From Takakia lepidozioides (taxonomy: Eukaryota; Streptophyta; Takakiopsida; Takakiales; Takakiaceae), in contig CM060732.1 in assembly GCA_030704615.1 (NCBI GenBank), positions 38,175,053-38,239,052 on the forward strand: DNA of 64,000 bases. The letters are read 5' to 3'. Numbering within the stretch: position 1 is the stretch's first letter; every line of letters begins with the position of its first letter. Below the pieces are notes generated by a model. It was not told the DNA's origin. It worked only from the letters and a program-made list of their open reading frames with translations, and ran no database searches. Shown piece after piece: positions 36,501 to 48,640 of the stretch. The translations under genes were made by a program, and so were the position numbers.

Positions 36501-39500
36501 CTGAGCGCACCCCATCAGTTGATCCAGTCAGAGCTGTTGAATTTGAGGGACCTTCAGCTTGGAGTCCTCGTCCACTGGAGGAGGTTCAGGCTGCAGAGAC
36601 TCCTGGGACACCAAGTCTGCAAGAAAGTCCTGATGCAAAAGCTGACTACAGTTGCCTCCCTGTCTTGTTTCCACGGTTCCCATGGGGACAAGCAGAACCT
36701 ACGAAAGGTGAGTCAGGTGATCAATATCATTGTTTTGAGAGTGATAGTGAAATCATGCCCAGGTACAGCAACCTAGCTTGTTGACAGAACTTGGTAATCT
36801 ATGAGGAGGCGGTGTTACGTTGCACTGGCTCCAGCATCAAACCATTGTTCTCAAGGTAGCTAGATCCAGTCGGCAAATAACCCAATGAGAGTTGAAATTG
36901 CTGAATTTTTCAATACAAGTTTTGGATCTTGGATGCTGTTTGGCTACTGACTGGTTTCTTGGCAGATCTTACAACACTTCCAAGTGAAAGTGAAGTGCCA
37001 TTCGCAGAAGAGGTTCTGCAAGCTGAAGTCATTGAGTTGTCAGGTGATACTCCTGACAAAAATGACTGGACAAGCTGTTTCAGTTATTTTCCAGTTGTGT
37101 TTGGGGTTGTTCCTACACCAACACCGACACCAGTACCAGAGAGTGGGAATCTTTCATTATTGCGTATGAGAAGAATAGAATCTGTGCTTTTCAACCCCAA
37201 AGTCTCCCTCATTCATTGGCAGTCAGCTACCGGTCATTTTGTCCCTTGTGGTATAATCATGGATTCATTTATATCATCCTTATTGTCGTGAAGCTTCTTC
37301 TTTCTTATCCTTGAGACAATGGATGTGAACCTCCTGAAATGGAAAGCTGCCAAGTCTGGCCAGCAAAGTGGGTGAAAAGGTGGCATACTGAGATTTCCAT
37401 CTAGAATGGAGGGATGCCATCTCCTTATACTCAATGGTAACATCTGGTAGTGAAAAGATTATCATCTACATGAGTACATATGCGCTCTCTCACAAACATT
37501 ATCCAAAGGGCTGTTGTAAGCATAATCAATTTCAGTAGGTTAATATCTTTCTTTCCCAACATGCACCGGGCCCAACCGCTGTATCAAAACTGAAGAACAC
37601 TTTTACTGCCCTCTTTACTATGAGATCCCCTGGGAGATTCCACTGTCTGTTCCATGAAACCCAATCTCGGGTCAGAAATGCTTGGCTGCTTCTCTGCATG
37701 AAGCTTTGACCCTTAGGCAATCCATTAAGCAGTAGTTACTTTTGGCTGCTTCTAGCTTTCCTCTTGTCTTTTATTTTCTTCCTTGGGAGATACCACTGTC
37801 TATTCCGTGGAACCCAATCTCTCACTGAAGTCTTTCACTATGAAGATCAGAAATGCCTGGCAGCTTACCTGCACGAGGCACTCACCCTTAGACAATCACT
37901 CGAACAACAGTTCTTATCTCTGGCTCTGGTTTTCTGTTCCCTCTCTCATGTTTTCTTTCCATTTTGTCCCATAAGCTCTATGAGCTTTCCGCGGACGTTA
38001 TACAGCACCATTTCATCTCATTTCATTTCATTTTCTTGTTTCTTGTTTTCCTCGTCCCATAGACTCTTTGAGCTTTCTGCGGACGTTATAAATCACCGTT
38101 ACATTGCATTTCATTTCTCTAGACCATGTTTAGATGCAGTCTCAATTGGTTCTTCTGCATCCCATCAATCTAGTTCCTGCCCAAAAAACAGTGTGTTGAG
38201 CCTCATCTGTGGACATTTCCAGGTAGTGAGGTGGCAGTGCTGGACGCTGATGGTCTTCACAAGCAAAAAGCAGGCATGGAGTTTCTTCCTATGTTACTTC
38301 CAGCATATCCTTGGGAACCAGCTGAAACAAGGCAAGACATTGATGTTCAGCGTCCGGTTGGTGTTGTTCCTGCCCCAGAAACAGCAGTTGAGCCTCATCT
38401 GCAAGATGACGAGGTAGTGCCGGATGTGTGATGTCAGACCCAAAAAGCAGGCCTGAACTGTCTTCCACTCTTACTTCCAGCATATCCTTGGGAACCAGCT
38501 ACTGTACGGCACCCGGTCAATGTTGTTTCTGGTCAAGAAACAGAAGGTGAGCCTCATCTTCCTGATGACATGGTGGTAGTGCCGGATGCTGATGATCACA
38601 TGCAAAAAGCAGGTCTAAACTGTCTTCCACTCTTACTTCCATCATATACTAGATAACCAGCAGGGACAACTGTAAAGGAAGGTATGCTTGTGTGGACGTA
38701 CCTGTACTAGTGATTGTGAGGCACAAGAATATGAGACGATATACTAATGTCTTGGTTTATTGTTACAATCTACTTATATTGGTCAATCACAAGCTGAAAT
38801 TCGCGACGGGTTGTAGGGGAAGTCATTCCTGCCCAAGGAAGCCTATTCTGGTGAAGCCAGATGCTATTGATATTCCACTCCCGCCTGTGAAGTTGTATGA
38901 ATGGTGGTGAGCCTCTTCTGCTGACAATTCCGGAAGACGATGTGGTAGTGCCAGATGCTGATCACACCCAAGAAGCAGGCCTGAACTGTCTTCCACTCTT
39001 ACTTCCAGCATATCCTTGGGAACAAGCTGGAAGAACTGTGCAGAAAGGTATGTTTATGTGTGGATGAATGGACTGTGAAGTTGTATGGGAATGGATGGAC
39101 GATGTGGTAGTGCCAGATGCTGATCACACCCAAGAAGCAGGCCTGAACTGTCTTCCACTCTTACTTCCAGCATATCCTTGGGAACAAGCTGGAAGAACTG
39201 TGCAGCAAGGTATGTTTATGTGTGGATGAATGGACTGTGAAAGTTGTATGGGAATGGATGGTCCACTTTACCACTCTACCAGCTGCTCTATTCACACCTT
39301 GGAGTTCAGTAGTGATGGCAGGTCTGTTTGAGCTACTTTTGCCCCATTTCAAGTCTGCCATTGAACAATGAATGAGCTTTCAGGTCCAAACACGGAGATG
39401 AAGTCTGCACGAGAGACAGACTACAATTGCCTACCTCTCTTGTTATCTTGGCGACAGTCCCCTGTTACAGAAGATGCTGAACCAGTCAAAGGTATGCCGA

Positions 39501-42500
39501 AGAAACTTCCGCCCTCATGTCAAATCTTTCATGGGTCAGGTCATTAGTACAGATAGAAGTCATCCTCCTCAACTGGTTCTTATGATCTTTCCATGTACAA
39601 TTTTTTAAATTTTGCCCCCTTTTCTTTCCCTTCCTGCCTGACTGGTTCTGGCCCCAGTTTAAGAGCCTGGAGACACACAAGTTGTGGGTCTCCTTAGGTC
39701 ATAGGGCTGGGCTCAAATAAAGATGATATCATGGTGAAGAGGTTATGGAAGCTGGAAGTACTTTCAACAATTTAAGCAGGTACTTCCAACTACTGAAATA
39801 AATGTTCTGCTTTCGTGGCCCTCAAGGCTATGGCAAGCACAGTCTGGCAAATATGCTGGAAAATGAGGACCTAAGTGGTTAACATTACCTGCATGTTGCA
39901 CTACATCTAATAGTGCTGTTACCACTATGCTAGCCTATAAAATGATAGTCCCTCCTATGTTGAATAAGCCCCAGAAGGCACTCTCCGGCCGGCTGCTGGA
40001 ACGTTGTCTTCTAAAGTGCCTCCAATCTCTTTGTGAATGCACAATCATCAGATATCTTTACCAGCATTGCTCTGAACCCTGGGTGCTAGTCCTGAATCTG
40101 GTAGGTTTACTTAATACTATCTTGACAAAAGCATAGTAGTCCATGAATTGAAATCATCCGACATCCAAGTGAGTCTGTATGTTGATTGGGTTCAATACTT
40201 GAGTTACAATGAACAACTCCCTGCCAAGGTGAGAAAGACACGAATTTTAGTATCTACTATGGACTCTAATGTTTACTGTCTAACTGGATGGATAGAAGTG
40301 TACCTGGTAATAGTGCTGATCAACATTGTTATACAAAACTAGCATTACTCTCATGATTTGCTTGCAGAAAGAACTCATGCTATGAAGTAGCCATTTACAT
40401 ATGCTAAATGTGCAGGGAAACCAACAGACACAGACATGGAGAGTGTTCCCAGTGAGCCACCACTGCCCAAAAGGAGCCAAGAGACCTATGAAGTGGTCAC
40501 CCAGGAAACTCAAGTAGATGTTTTGGCGAGTATCACAACCACCACCAATACCGCAACATACATAACTTCTTCGGATCCAACCGCTAAGGGTCATCGAGAA
40601 ATAGATTCAATCAAGGTCGACACATCTGTGACTTCCATTGGTGCCTCTGTCAAGCAGGATCAGGGTGCTGTGACTTCAATCATTTGTGCCTTCCTGTCAA
40701 GCAGGATCAGGGTGATGTTCAGGTCTCTATTCTGCTTGATGGCCCCACGATAGTGCTTGACGGAAAGAGACACAATGAGGGTGCATCAAGCTCGCAGATG
40801 CACGATACAAACTTTACCAGTGGGCTTTCATCCGGCTCACAGTTGTCCACTGGGAATTCTGCCATGGACCTTCCGCGAAAAGAAGAGATGAGCTTGACAT
40901 ATCAGGGGTATGCATTATTGGACGTGGATTCACCTCCTTTGTCAGGGTAGTGTTAAGTACTTGGTTTTCATAACCAAATTATCATCACATTGCTGGAATC
41001 TAAAAGTTCCATTTCATGTTTCATCATTTGTGGCAGATAATCATTCAAGGAACCTCTCCTGCAGAAAGAAGTGCCCCAACTAGTGGAATGTTTGTCAGGG
41101 TAGTGTTAAGTACTGTTTCTCATAACCAAATTATCATCACATTGCTGGAATCTAAAAGTTCCATTTCATGTTTCCATCATTTGTGGCAGATAATCATCTC
41201 AAGGAACCTCTCCTGCAGAAAGAAGTGCCCCAAACTAGTGTGAATGTGACGAGGCTTACCAGGTAAAGCGAGAGCTCAGACGGATTGGGATTGGTCCCAC
41301 CTTTGCAGATGAGTTGTGTTGCGGACGAAACCTGCAGCTGTCTTCTGACCGGTTACAAATACTTCTGGAGACCTGAGCATGCAGGTCACATCTATATTTT
41401 CATTCCATTTCATGTATAAAAGACTTGTGTAGGTCCAGAAGACTTCGTATATCCTGAAGTGCTTATGCGCTGCAAAAGTATGTCTCTTGATTGGGACAAC
41501 AGAAAGCCAGCCATTATTTGCATGGGCACCAAGATGTGAAGAAAGTAATGTAATGAAATGGATTGAAATGAAATGACACTTTATAACAGAGAGCTCAAAA
41601 ATCGAGCTTATGTGATAAGAGAAAGCAGGAGACAATAACAGAGTGGAGCCCACAAGAGAAAAGAAGGAAAAGAGAGGGAAAGAAAGAAACTTTATAGCGG
41701 AGTAATAGAAGACCCTAAGGAGCAGCTCCAGGATTTTGACCAATGCTAACTGGACCTTCTCTCTGTTGCAGAAGGTGATGTTCCTCCTTCAATACCTACC
41801 TATGTTTCGGTGGAAGACCTTCCCCCACCTCTACTTCGACCAAAGGAAGAAGACCCACCAAGTGAATATGAATCAGATGCAATCAGAGTGGATATTCCTG
41901 ACAGTACCTCAACCTCAGCAACTCTCACCACAGTCGACACTAGAATTGAGCAACAGTGGGACCGATCCTGTTGTGGTATTGGACACAGTTGCTGAAGTTG
42001 CAGAGGAGCGTGGAATAATTCCCCCAACCCTCCTGAAGTCTGACATGCAGGAGTACTTGACATGTATAGTGTACGTGGAACTCGATGTTTCGCTGACAAG
42101 TCTGGGTGTTGTTGCTTCAGCCGCTGGAGGAGAGGCTAAAACACGTAAGATTTTCTGCTTGTTTGCATTATGTATTGGATAACTGTTGAGAGATGTAGAT
42201 GGCAGGGAGAGGGAGGGTTTATTGTGAAGGGAGGAGGAAATTTTGGGGGTTGAAATTTGCTTGTTTGCTGGATCAAGAGTGTGAACAGCCAAAAGTCGGG
42301 GTGTGGGGCAGAATGGTGGACCAACAGAATTGAGTAGAAGATCATACACTGTAATATTTAAATGCTGATTGCTGGCTGCATCTCTGGTGCAGGTACTGTG
42401 CTTGCGATGGGGCTGGCCAATTTGATTTTTGGAGCCATAACCTTCTTTCACAAAGTAAGTGGTAATCTGTCTTGTAGAACACCTCTCTTTTCCGTAATAT

Positions 42501-43249
42501 GCTGTAACTCGCAACAAATCTTCTGTCCCTGCCGCTTCACCTTACCTTTTTCCGTGTCCTTCTGCTTGGTTTCTCCTGTTCGTCTTCTGTGAAGAGCTGT
42601 ATGCTCTGGAAATCAGTGGATGTGAAACTACCTTTCCTTTTATCTTCCTCTTCTTTTTGTCCTTTTCCTCCTTTGAAGGGTCATAGGAAATGTGGACATA
42701 TCCCTCCAGACACTGAAAACCTTCTCTTGAAAATACGAGAGAAATGTTGCAAATGGAAATGGTCAATGCTGCCAATTCTTGTCACTGTTGTTGAAGTGTG
42801 CAATCAGTGTTGTATATTCTTTCTGTCTTTCATTAAACAAACTATATCATTATCATTATATTCCTTCCTAATACTTTACATCATATGTGGTTATTCTTCG
42901 TTTTCAGGTGGTTGACCTGTACAATGGAAATCCAACTCAATTCAGAATGGAAGTAGGCCGAAGTCTCCGGTTGCACGGAATTTTGGCCATCTTCTCGTTC
43001 GTCATCTGCGGGTCTCTCCCACCTTTGGTATTTGGTTTTTCTTTCCTGCATACTGGAAATCGGGATTATAAAATGTTGGTGACATTCATGTCATCTCTAG
43101 TTGTCCTTGTGTTACTTGGCTGTGGAAAGGTGTATGCAAGGTGTACAGAACAGTCCTACCGCATGACCCTCTCAACTCTAATTTTGACTGGTTTTTTTGC
43201 CGTGGCGGCTGGTTTTTACACGGGGAATTATTCTCCAACTATTAGATAA
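30528..43249 (+). CDS. membrane protein of ER body-like protein: long repeat-rich N-terminus plus VIT1/CCC1-type domain (multi-exon)
   Basis: Best exons: about 30735-31493 (Ser/Thr-rich), 32246-32410, 32887-33171, 33885-35294, 35493-36707, from 36966, from 38223, 41772-42144, 42393-42454, 42908-43249. Nearly all join in phase 1. 32246-32410 carries a WKCRRCGWCYPN...H..H C2H2-like finger known at the start of related plant proteins. 33885-35294 is acidic and ends in paired cysteines (LCPVCGSCITKRVILRKRKR, then WGCLACLILFF). The repeated CLPxLxPxxPW motif follows. The C-terminus (LDVSLTSLGVVASAAGGEAK, LAMGLANLIFGAITFFHK, RLHGILAIFSFVICGSLPP, GKVYAR) has four to five membrane helices of the VIT1/CCC1 iron/manganese transporter fold, as in Arabidopsis MEB1/MEB2 of the ER membrane. 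The 5' end is unresolved: an ATG at 30528 soon meets a stop, and the first ATG of the long frame is at 30926. See the findings for frame breaks. Confidence 0.8.
31060..31370 (+). repeat. coding minisatellite, Ser/Thr-rich
   Basis: Units of the type CDSSTTSSSVKSGxNQ recur four to five times. DNA such as 'tgtgattcgagtacgacatc' is repeated nearly unchanged, within the first long exon of the ER-body-like gene. The encoded segment should be disordered. Confidence 0.8.
33354..33637 (+). repeat. 142-bp tandem duplication in an intron of the ER-body-like gene
   Basis: Copies 33354-33495 and 33496-33637 differ at only a couple of positions. They end in 'gtgacatgt', which precedes a CAG|GT site in the second copy. 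The duplication is recent. Confidence 0.9.
34034..34300 (+). repeat. 138-bp in-frame coding duplication
   Basis: EKETHEDGGDEECGM..YET is repeated from 34034 and from 34172. Each copy is followed by PEET, RCAGDGH and an acidic linker. Both keep the reading frame of exon 33885-35294. Confidence 0.85.
35493..36707 (+). repeat. tandem repeat array forming one exon of the ER-body-like gene
   Basis: A module of about 42 residues (VEFEGPSxWxxRPLEEVQAA, then ETxGTPSLQESPDAKA) occurs seven times, alternately followed by DYNCLPVLFPRFPWGQAEP. The exon starts after CCAG at 35492 in phase 1 and ends at AAAG|GTGAGT in phase 1. Internal copies have GCTGAG where the last has the GGTGAG donor, as if each unit once was an exon whose donor was lost. 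One copy carries a 1-base deletion (about 35993), and a 2-base deletion follows at about 36053, with a stop codon between them. Confidence 0.85.
38936..39259 (+). repeat. 162-bp tandem duplication containing an exon
   Basis: Copies 38936-39097 and 39098-39259 each hold DADHTQEAGLNCLPLLLPAY, then PWEQAGRT, ending in an AAG|GTATG- or CAAG|GTATG-like donor. Very few differences separate them. Confidence 0.85.
40938..41243 (+). repeat. 153-bp tandem duplication in the ER-body-like gene
   Basis: Copies 40938-41090 and 41091-41243 both begin 'tttgtcagggtagtgttaag' and differ by small substitutions and indels. They lie just 3' of an acidic coding stretch (LLDVDSPPLSG). Confidence 0.85.
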
Positions 43250-46164
43250 TATTGGATTTGATGACAATTAAGAGATGGCACGGGTGTTGAGCTTACTTCT
43301 TCCTGTCTCTTTAGTCTTTGAAGAGTGCTGGGAAGCATTCCTGACTCTCCAGGATCTAAATTGCTAAGAGGAAGAGATAGACACGGAGACGCAGGGAGTT
43401 AGCTGAGCTGGAGGCAAGAAATTCAGAAGGATTCAACATGACTTAAGGAAAGCATGACTAGAGGAAATATACTAGCCTCTAGTGCAGGGCTTGTTATATG
43501 TACTTAGGCTGTAGGCTTTTTGTTGACATTATTACACAGCTACTTTGTATCTTTCTTTCTTGCTCATTCTTTCTTGGTCTCGTTGACTCTCTTAAGTGAT
43601 GCCGCCCAAACTGGGAGCGGGGTCAATGGCCACAAGGCTACGGCAAACAACGTCTTATGAGTACAGTACATTCTCTTAAGTGAAGAGACCGCATTCTTTT
43701 CAGATGGCTTCCTTTCTGTTCTAGTTTGTTTACCTCGTCGTTTTGTCCTGAAGTCTTTTATTCCATCCTGTGCTCTTCTTCACCTAGGATGCGGCTATCT
43801 TCTAATCGTGGTTTACCTTGAGCTCAGAGTATACTTCGATCTCATGTTGTCATTCTTTCCTGCTGGTTGTCATGTAGTGTTGTACCTACCCATTATACCC
43901 ACACTCTGCGTCTATAGTCTATACTTGCAAGGAGTGATCACTAGTACACTCCCATTTGCGAATGTGGAATGCAGATAAATAAAATAATCTGATGGATCGA
44001 AAAGTCGTCAACCCAGACATTCACTTGCAAGCAGGAAGGGTTGGGGAATGAGAAACTGTTGAAACAAGAACTTGAAGCAATTACGCACTTGTTTGTACCA
44101 TTGGTGCCTGTCCCTTGTGGATGAGATGTAACCCACCGGGCAGAAATACGAACAGTCCGGACTCCCCAGAGAACGAAGATGATGCAATGGGAGTCAACCC
44201 AAAACAGAACCCTAGTAGGCAATCAGCTCTACCAAATGGAAAAAAAAATGTTTGTGCCGATTCTGTACTGCAAATTAAAAGCAATCAGTCCCCCAACCAG
44301 AACTAGCAACAGGCCACACAGGTGGGTCAATTTCAGCAGATCACGCACAGCTCCAGGAAGAACGCTTCTCAACATCATTTTTGACCACCGCATTCTTCCT
44401 GTTGCAGGGGATGACAGAAGACGGGAAGCCCGAAGATATTACGAGGCATGTGGAGTAAGAGCAAACGGCAGATTTCTTTAAGGTTTGCGCGAGAGAAATA
44501 CCACGTAGGACGGTAGGGTAGTGTTATCCAGCATGTGGGATGCTGGGTGGGTCCACGTGTCATCACCCGTGGAATAGTATAAACGTACTTTGCTGCAGTC
44601 CTTGGGTTTATTCAAAGACAAAACAGTACTAGATTCGACCCTCAGTTATATAGCAAAAGTTTGTTCAGATAGCGGCAAACGATATGGGACAAATCCCTGC
44701 CGAATTTCATTTGGCGGGGCTGTGCAGTTGCGTTGCGTTGCGTTGCTTCTCTTCGAGCGCTGCTTTGCTTGCTGTGAAGGTGGGTATGGAGCTGGGCGAT
44801 GCCGGGCCTGACGAGCCTGTGCGACTGCAGAGGGAGCGAAGAAGGTGTAGTTAGGTGAGTCCTTGCGGGTTGTTTCGGGTCTGTGCGCGTTGATTTATCC
44901 CGGCTCCATTTTTGTTCTTGACCCATCACAGTAGAAGTTGCATTCGATTTCGTGGGAGAGCTGAATTGATGGTTCAAACAGAGGTGTAATCGACATCCTT
45001 GCTTTTCTTCCCACCAGCTCCTGTTGAGACCCCGGATTTTTTCATTGGTTGTATGTGTGAGAGAGAGAGAGATTTCTTCACGCGGCTTGTGTCCCATGTG
45101 GATAGCCTGGTTTTGGAGGAACCAGCTTTTTCTTCAGACTGAGAGTTGTGACATTGCTCATATTACCGAATAAGTTCGGCACTTTGGCAGAGATAAGGCT
45201 AGGTATCACAGATGTGGCATACATTGTTATGTTACCTCTCAAGAGCTGTGCAATTGACAATCCCAAGTCTCCTGAGGGAAGGATAAAAGGCAGATCTACT
45301 GACAGACCATTCCCCGCGGAAAGTTGGCTATTACGTCTCCTTCAGGGTTGTCAAGCCAGTTGTGGATTTTTATCTGTCAGGTTCAGCCCCGAGCTAGGCA
45401 AGCGTCCTGCACAGCCAATGACGATCCCGTTACAGGGGGATAAGTACGTCATTCTAGATATGCCAATGTCGATTCAGCTTCTCTGCTTTAGCTTGAATAC
45501 ACATTTGACACTTTTTGCACAGCCAATCACACTGTGCTAAGAAGGTAAGGAGAGGGAAAAAGAAAGAAAAGGAGATTTAACGAATAACTTGAACGAACTT
45601 AACTTTAATCGCATCCGCATTATGCTCTGAGAACTTAGGTGACAAGAGCCCCTAACAAACTACTAGCAGAAATACCAGGCCTGATTGGTTGCCCTAGAAA
45701 TGAATAACTCATGAAGGTGGGCTAAGCATTGCCTATCATCATAGCTGCATGCCTTTGCTAAGGATGAACAACCTTTGAGTAGCTCCCTGGAAGGTCATAA
45801 TAGCTATGAGAGGAGAAAAAGGAAAGTGAGTCTGGCTACATTCTTGCCTGGGAAAAGACACAAAGGCTTTATTAGTGTTTGCAAGTAGGCAAAGCAGTGA
45901 GCAAAGACAGGAGTTCCGCTTTGACCCTTCATTCTGGTGGGACAACAGGATGTCAGTCATAAGCCCTCCTCGACAAATTGGGATGCCAACCCTCCGTCTC
46001 AAAGAAGATAGCCTTAACATGGGCATATAACGTCTGTCTAATGGACTGGATCGTACCTCCAGCCGCCTAGATAATTGAACATCCGCTCTTTGTTGGGCCA
46101 GAACATCAAAAGTGAAACACTATGCCATGCATCATTCTTCTATGTTAGCAAAGCATAAAGTAGG
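43250..46164. other. intergenic; possible 5' exon only
   Basis: A short frame starting at about 44788 (MELGDAGPDEPVRLQRERRR) follows a GTTGC tandem run and precedes a GGTGAGT-like donor, so it could be a first exon. I could not connect it to a body. Otherwise nothing assignable; a short GA run lies at about 45058-45072. Confidence 0.35.
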
Positions 46165-46380
46165 TTGTTGACGGTTATTCCTGTTTTGGGGGGGCTGTGG
46201 TGGGCTTAGTGTAGTCGCTGTTGGTTGAAGCTACTGCTGCTCACCTGCCCACTTGTGGCACTAACAGAAGTGTCCAAGCTTCAGACTTAAGGGGACAATG
46301 GAGGTCCTTTTGATTGCCAGCTGTTTAAACCCATCTTGGGTGAGTGCAAAATCTGTTACCATGACACAATTGAAGCACAA
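46165..46380 (+). repeat. PPR-leader repeat, copy 3
   Basis: A more diverged copy of the block described at 5930-6180 ('gctgctcacctgcccacttg', 'gtccaagcttcagac', 'cccatcttgggtgag'). Confidence 0.6.
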
Positions 46381-46739
46381 GGGGCTGGTGGATGGATATC
46401 CAGGTATGGCTCCAGTTTGGGCTTTGAAATTGGAGCTCCATTGAAATTCCAATGTTTGTGTAAGAGATGCTTGTGTAAGGAGAGATTATGGTCAACGGAC
46501 AGGCTCTGATCAAACACAGGCTGTGGAGGACAGTGAGTAGTACCTTCACAGATGGTCAATGGCCTAGCAACCACCCTCAGTATCATGTGCAACATCTGGT
46601 ATGCTTTAAGGTTTCATGTGAGCATAAGGCAGAGAGAACAGCTCGCAGAAATGGCGTCCACAGCCACAATAGGGTGTCATAAATGTAGAGCTAGGCGATC
46701 TGAAACTGGCCAACTTTTCAAATTCTTGTAGTTGTTGCT

Positions 46740-46810
46740 GACTAGTCGCGCACTGACAAGAAATGGCTTTGGCAGGAGTTTTTCTGGACAATAGGTTGGA
46801 GAAGGTGAGG
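46740..46810 (+). repeat. leader exon-like repeat, copy B
   Basis: This matches copy A in 'ctttggcaggagttttt' and ends 'ggttggagaaggtgagg', again a donor-like end. Confidence 0.5.
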
Positions 46811-47179
46811 CCATGTCCATCCTCTAGCTGTGGAAAAACAGGAACAGGGAATTTCCCTGCTGCTACCAGCGCGTCCCAGCTCCACGGGAAATCAAAGACA
46901 GGTATGGATAAGGAAGAAACTGTGAGTTATTCTTTCCCATCTCTGAGGAAATTTTGGTCGAAGAGTGTCACTTGATGTTCATGCAGGTGTGAGTGTTGGT
47001 GTAGACATTCTTCTACAGAACGCACTGTCAATTTCATGTCTTCTGCGTCAGCTGGCATTGTGGTTGTGAATGCTCCGCAATTCACGAAAGAGAGAGAATG
47101 TTCTCATAAGACTTTGCTTGCCAAGGGCTCGTTGCCACAGACCCCTCGCCCAGTTTGGACGGAGACATAGGGAATATCA

Positions 47180-48425
47180 TACCTTTGTGAGGGGCTCACT
47201 CGGGTAGTGTGACTTGCCTTGATATAAACAATTAGTTCCGGCTTTCCCGATATCCTCTAGAAATCCCTTCACACAAGCATCAATCTGCCGTGTGTGAGCA
47301 GCCCAACAGTTAGACCCCAACATGGCCAGGGCTTTAGGCTCAGACTCGAGATTTTCAAAGTTGGTGAACAGAGGGGCAGGAATCATGTTCTTGATGTTCC
47401 TGAAGAGGGTCACACTCTGGTGAGAATACCCCTGACAATGTCTCAGAAAATGGATATTGTCTTCAGGGTGCCTGCAAATCGGGCAATTACAAACTCATTT
47501 TTCTCTCTTCATCTGTTTATTGTTCAAAGGTAGGCTCCCCACCCTGAGTTTAAATTTCAGTCGGAGGGTAGGTAGGCCCTGCAGATCATCCTTGCCCATG
47601 TCAGAGACTGGAAACAAGTTCAGGGAAGTTTTATGCCTAACTTCATTTTCATCGGACAGTCTTGGGCCATCAGACTTGGCTTTGGACACAACCCCCTCCA
47701 GGTCAGCCTCATCTAGTAGGGTCAAATTTTCTGGACTGATATCCAGATACTTGAAATCTCGTCTACCCTTTGCGTAAAGACATAGTTTAACAGGACGGTC
47801 TTGCTTCCAAGAAATTGTGTCAATTATCTTAGGGTAGCTGGTATCAGACATGCAATTCAACTGACCCCACCATCTGCCCTTGAATTCATCACGCTTCAGG
47901 AGGTGTGATGAACTCGCCCTCAGCCACCTTAGCTGTTCTAGAACACGCTAACATGCTTTCTTTGAGCACCATGACCTGAATGGATTCTGGAGATTTGGCA
48001 TGGTTAGAATTGTTGACCCACACAGCAGATGCGTACTCCAAGGCAGGTCCAGTAACGTTGCAAAGCATGTTCTTTAAACCTCAGTACTAATCCCTCTGCA
48101 GTGGAAATGTAAGTGAGACCCAAAGCTTTGCGTTTAACTGATTGAACTGATATGCGCATCCCAGTTACAGCTGCAGGAAAACTCAACACCAAGATATATG
48201 TAGGAAGGGATTTCAGGGATCTCTTCGTTACCCGATTTTCATTTGAGATCCCCTTCTCCCTCCCCACGGTCGTTGAATGCCACCATTGCACATTCACACA
48301 CATCAGCTTCTAGCCTCTACAGGTCAAAGAACCTCCTCACTTAATCAATCAACTCCTGGAGATTGGACGGGGCATCCCCTAAGCCTGCGAAGTCATCCGC
48401 AAACGTAAGGTGGCATCACCTTCCT
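47180..48425 (-). mobile_element. dead LINE (non-LTR retrotransposon) reverse-transcriptase remnant
   Basis: On the minus strand 48425-48330 encodes LTFADDFAGLGDAPSNLQEL, the FADD version of the RT active-site box, followed by LEADVCECAMVAF and PSYIYLGVEFSCSCNWDAH typical of LINE RTs. Several in-frame stops interrupt it. Further on, 47495-47860 and 47177-47413 carry the thumb and a C-terminal zinc motif (CPICRHPEDNIHFLRHC) common at the end of LINE ORF2. The upstream catalytic part and the 5' end are gone. It is not active. Confidence 0.85.
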
Positions 48426-48539
48426 CTGACCCAAATGCCACCTTCCTCTGACCCAAACCCCTCACTTTCCACATCTTCAAGGCTATGTCCATCGAATTAG
48501 CAAGTTTGTGAGCAGTGCGAACGATTGTTGTTGATGTCC

Positions 48540-48640
48540 GCATACAGGTCAAGCAATGAGCAAGGAAAGGCTCTGGCAGGAATCTTTTGCAGATAATTCC
48601 CTGTGGCTCAACAGCAGAATTAAGAGGGTAAGGGTTTCTT
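48540..48640 (+). repeat. leader exon-like repeat, copy C
   Basis: 'caggtcaagcaatgagcaag', 'ctctggcaggaatctttt' and 'gagggtaagg' correspond to copy A at 6415-6500. Confidence 0.6.

Noticed and set aside
35493-36707. CRISPR-like regular repeat
   Set aside because: Repeat units are long, coding and contiguous without unique spacers; this is an exon array in a eukaryotic gene.
35853-36776. Alternative-frame ORFs over the tandem array (for example 36057-36365 and 36378-36776)
   Set aside because: Each is the same shifted reading of the repeat unit; the sense frame with the CLPxLxPxxPW motif fits the flanking exons in phase.
47495-47860. 121-codon minus-strand frame that first looked like a host gene
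   Set aside because: It is in line with reverse-transcriptase motifs and a terminal zinc motif of a dead LINE.
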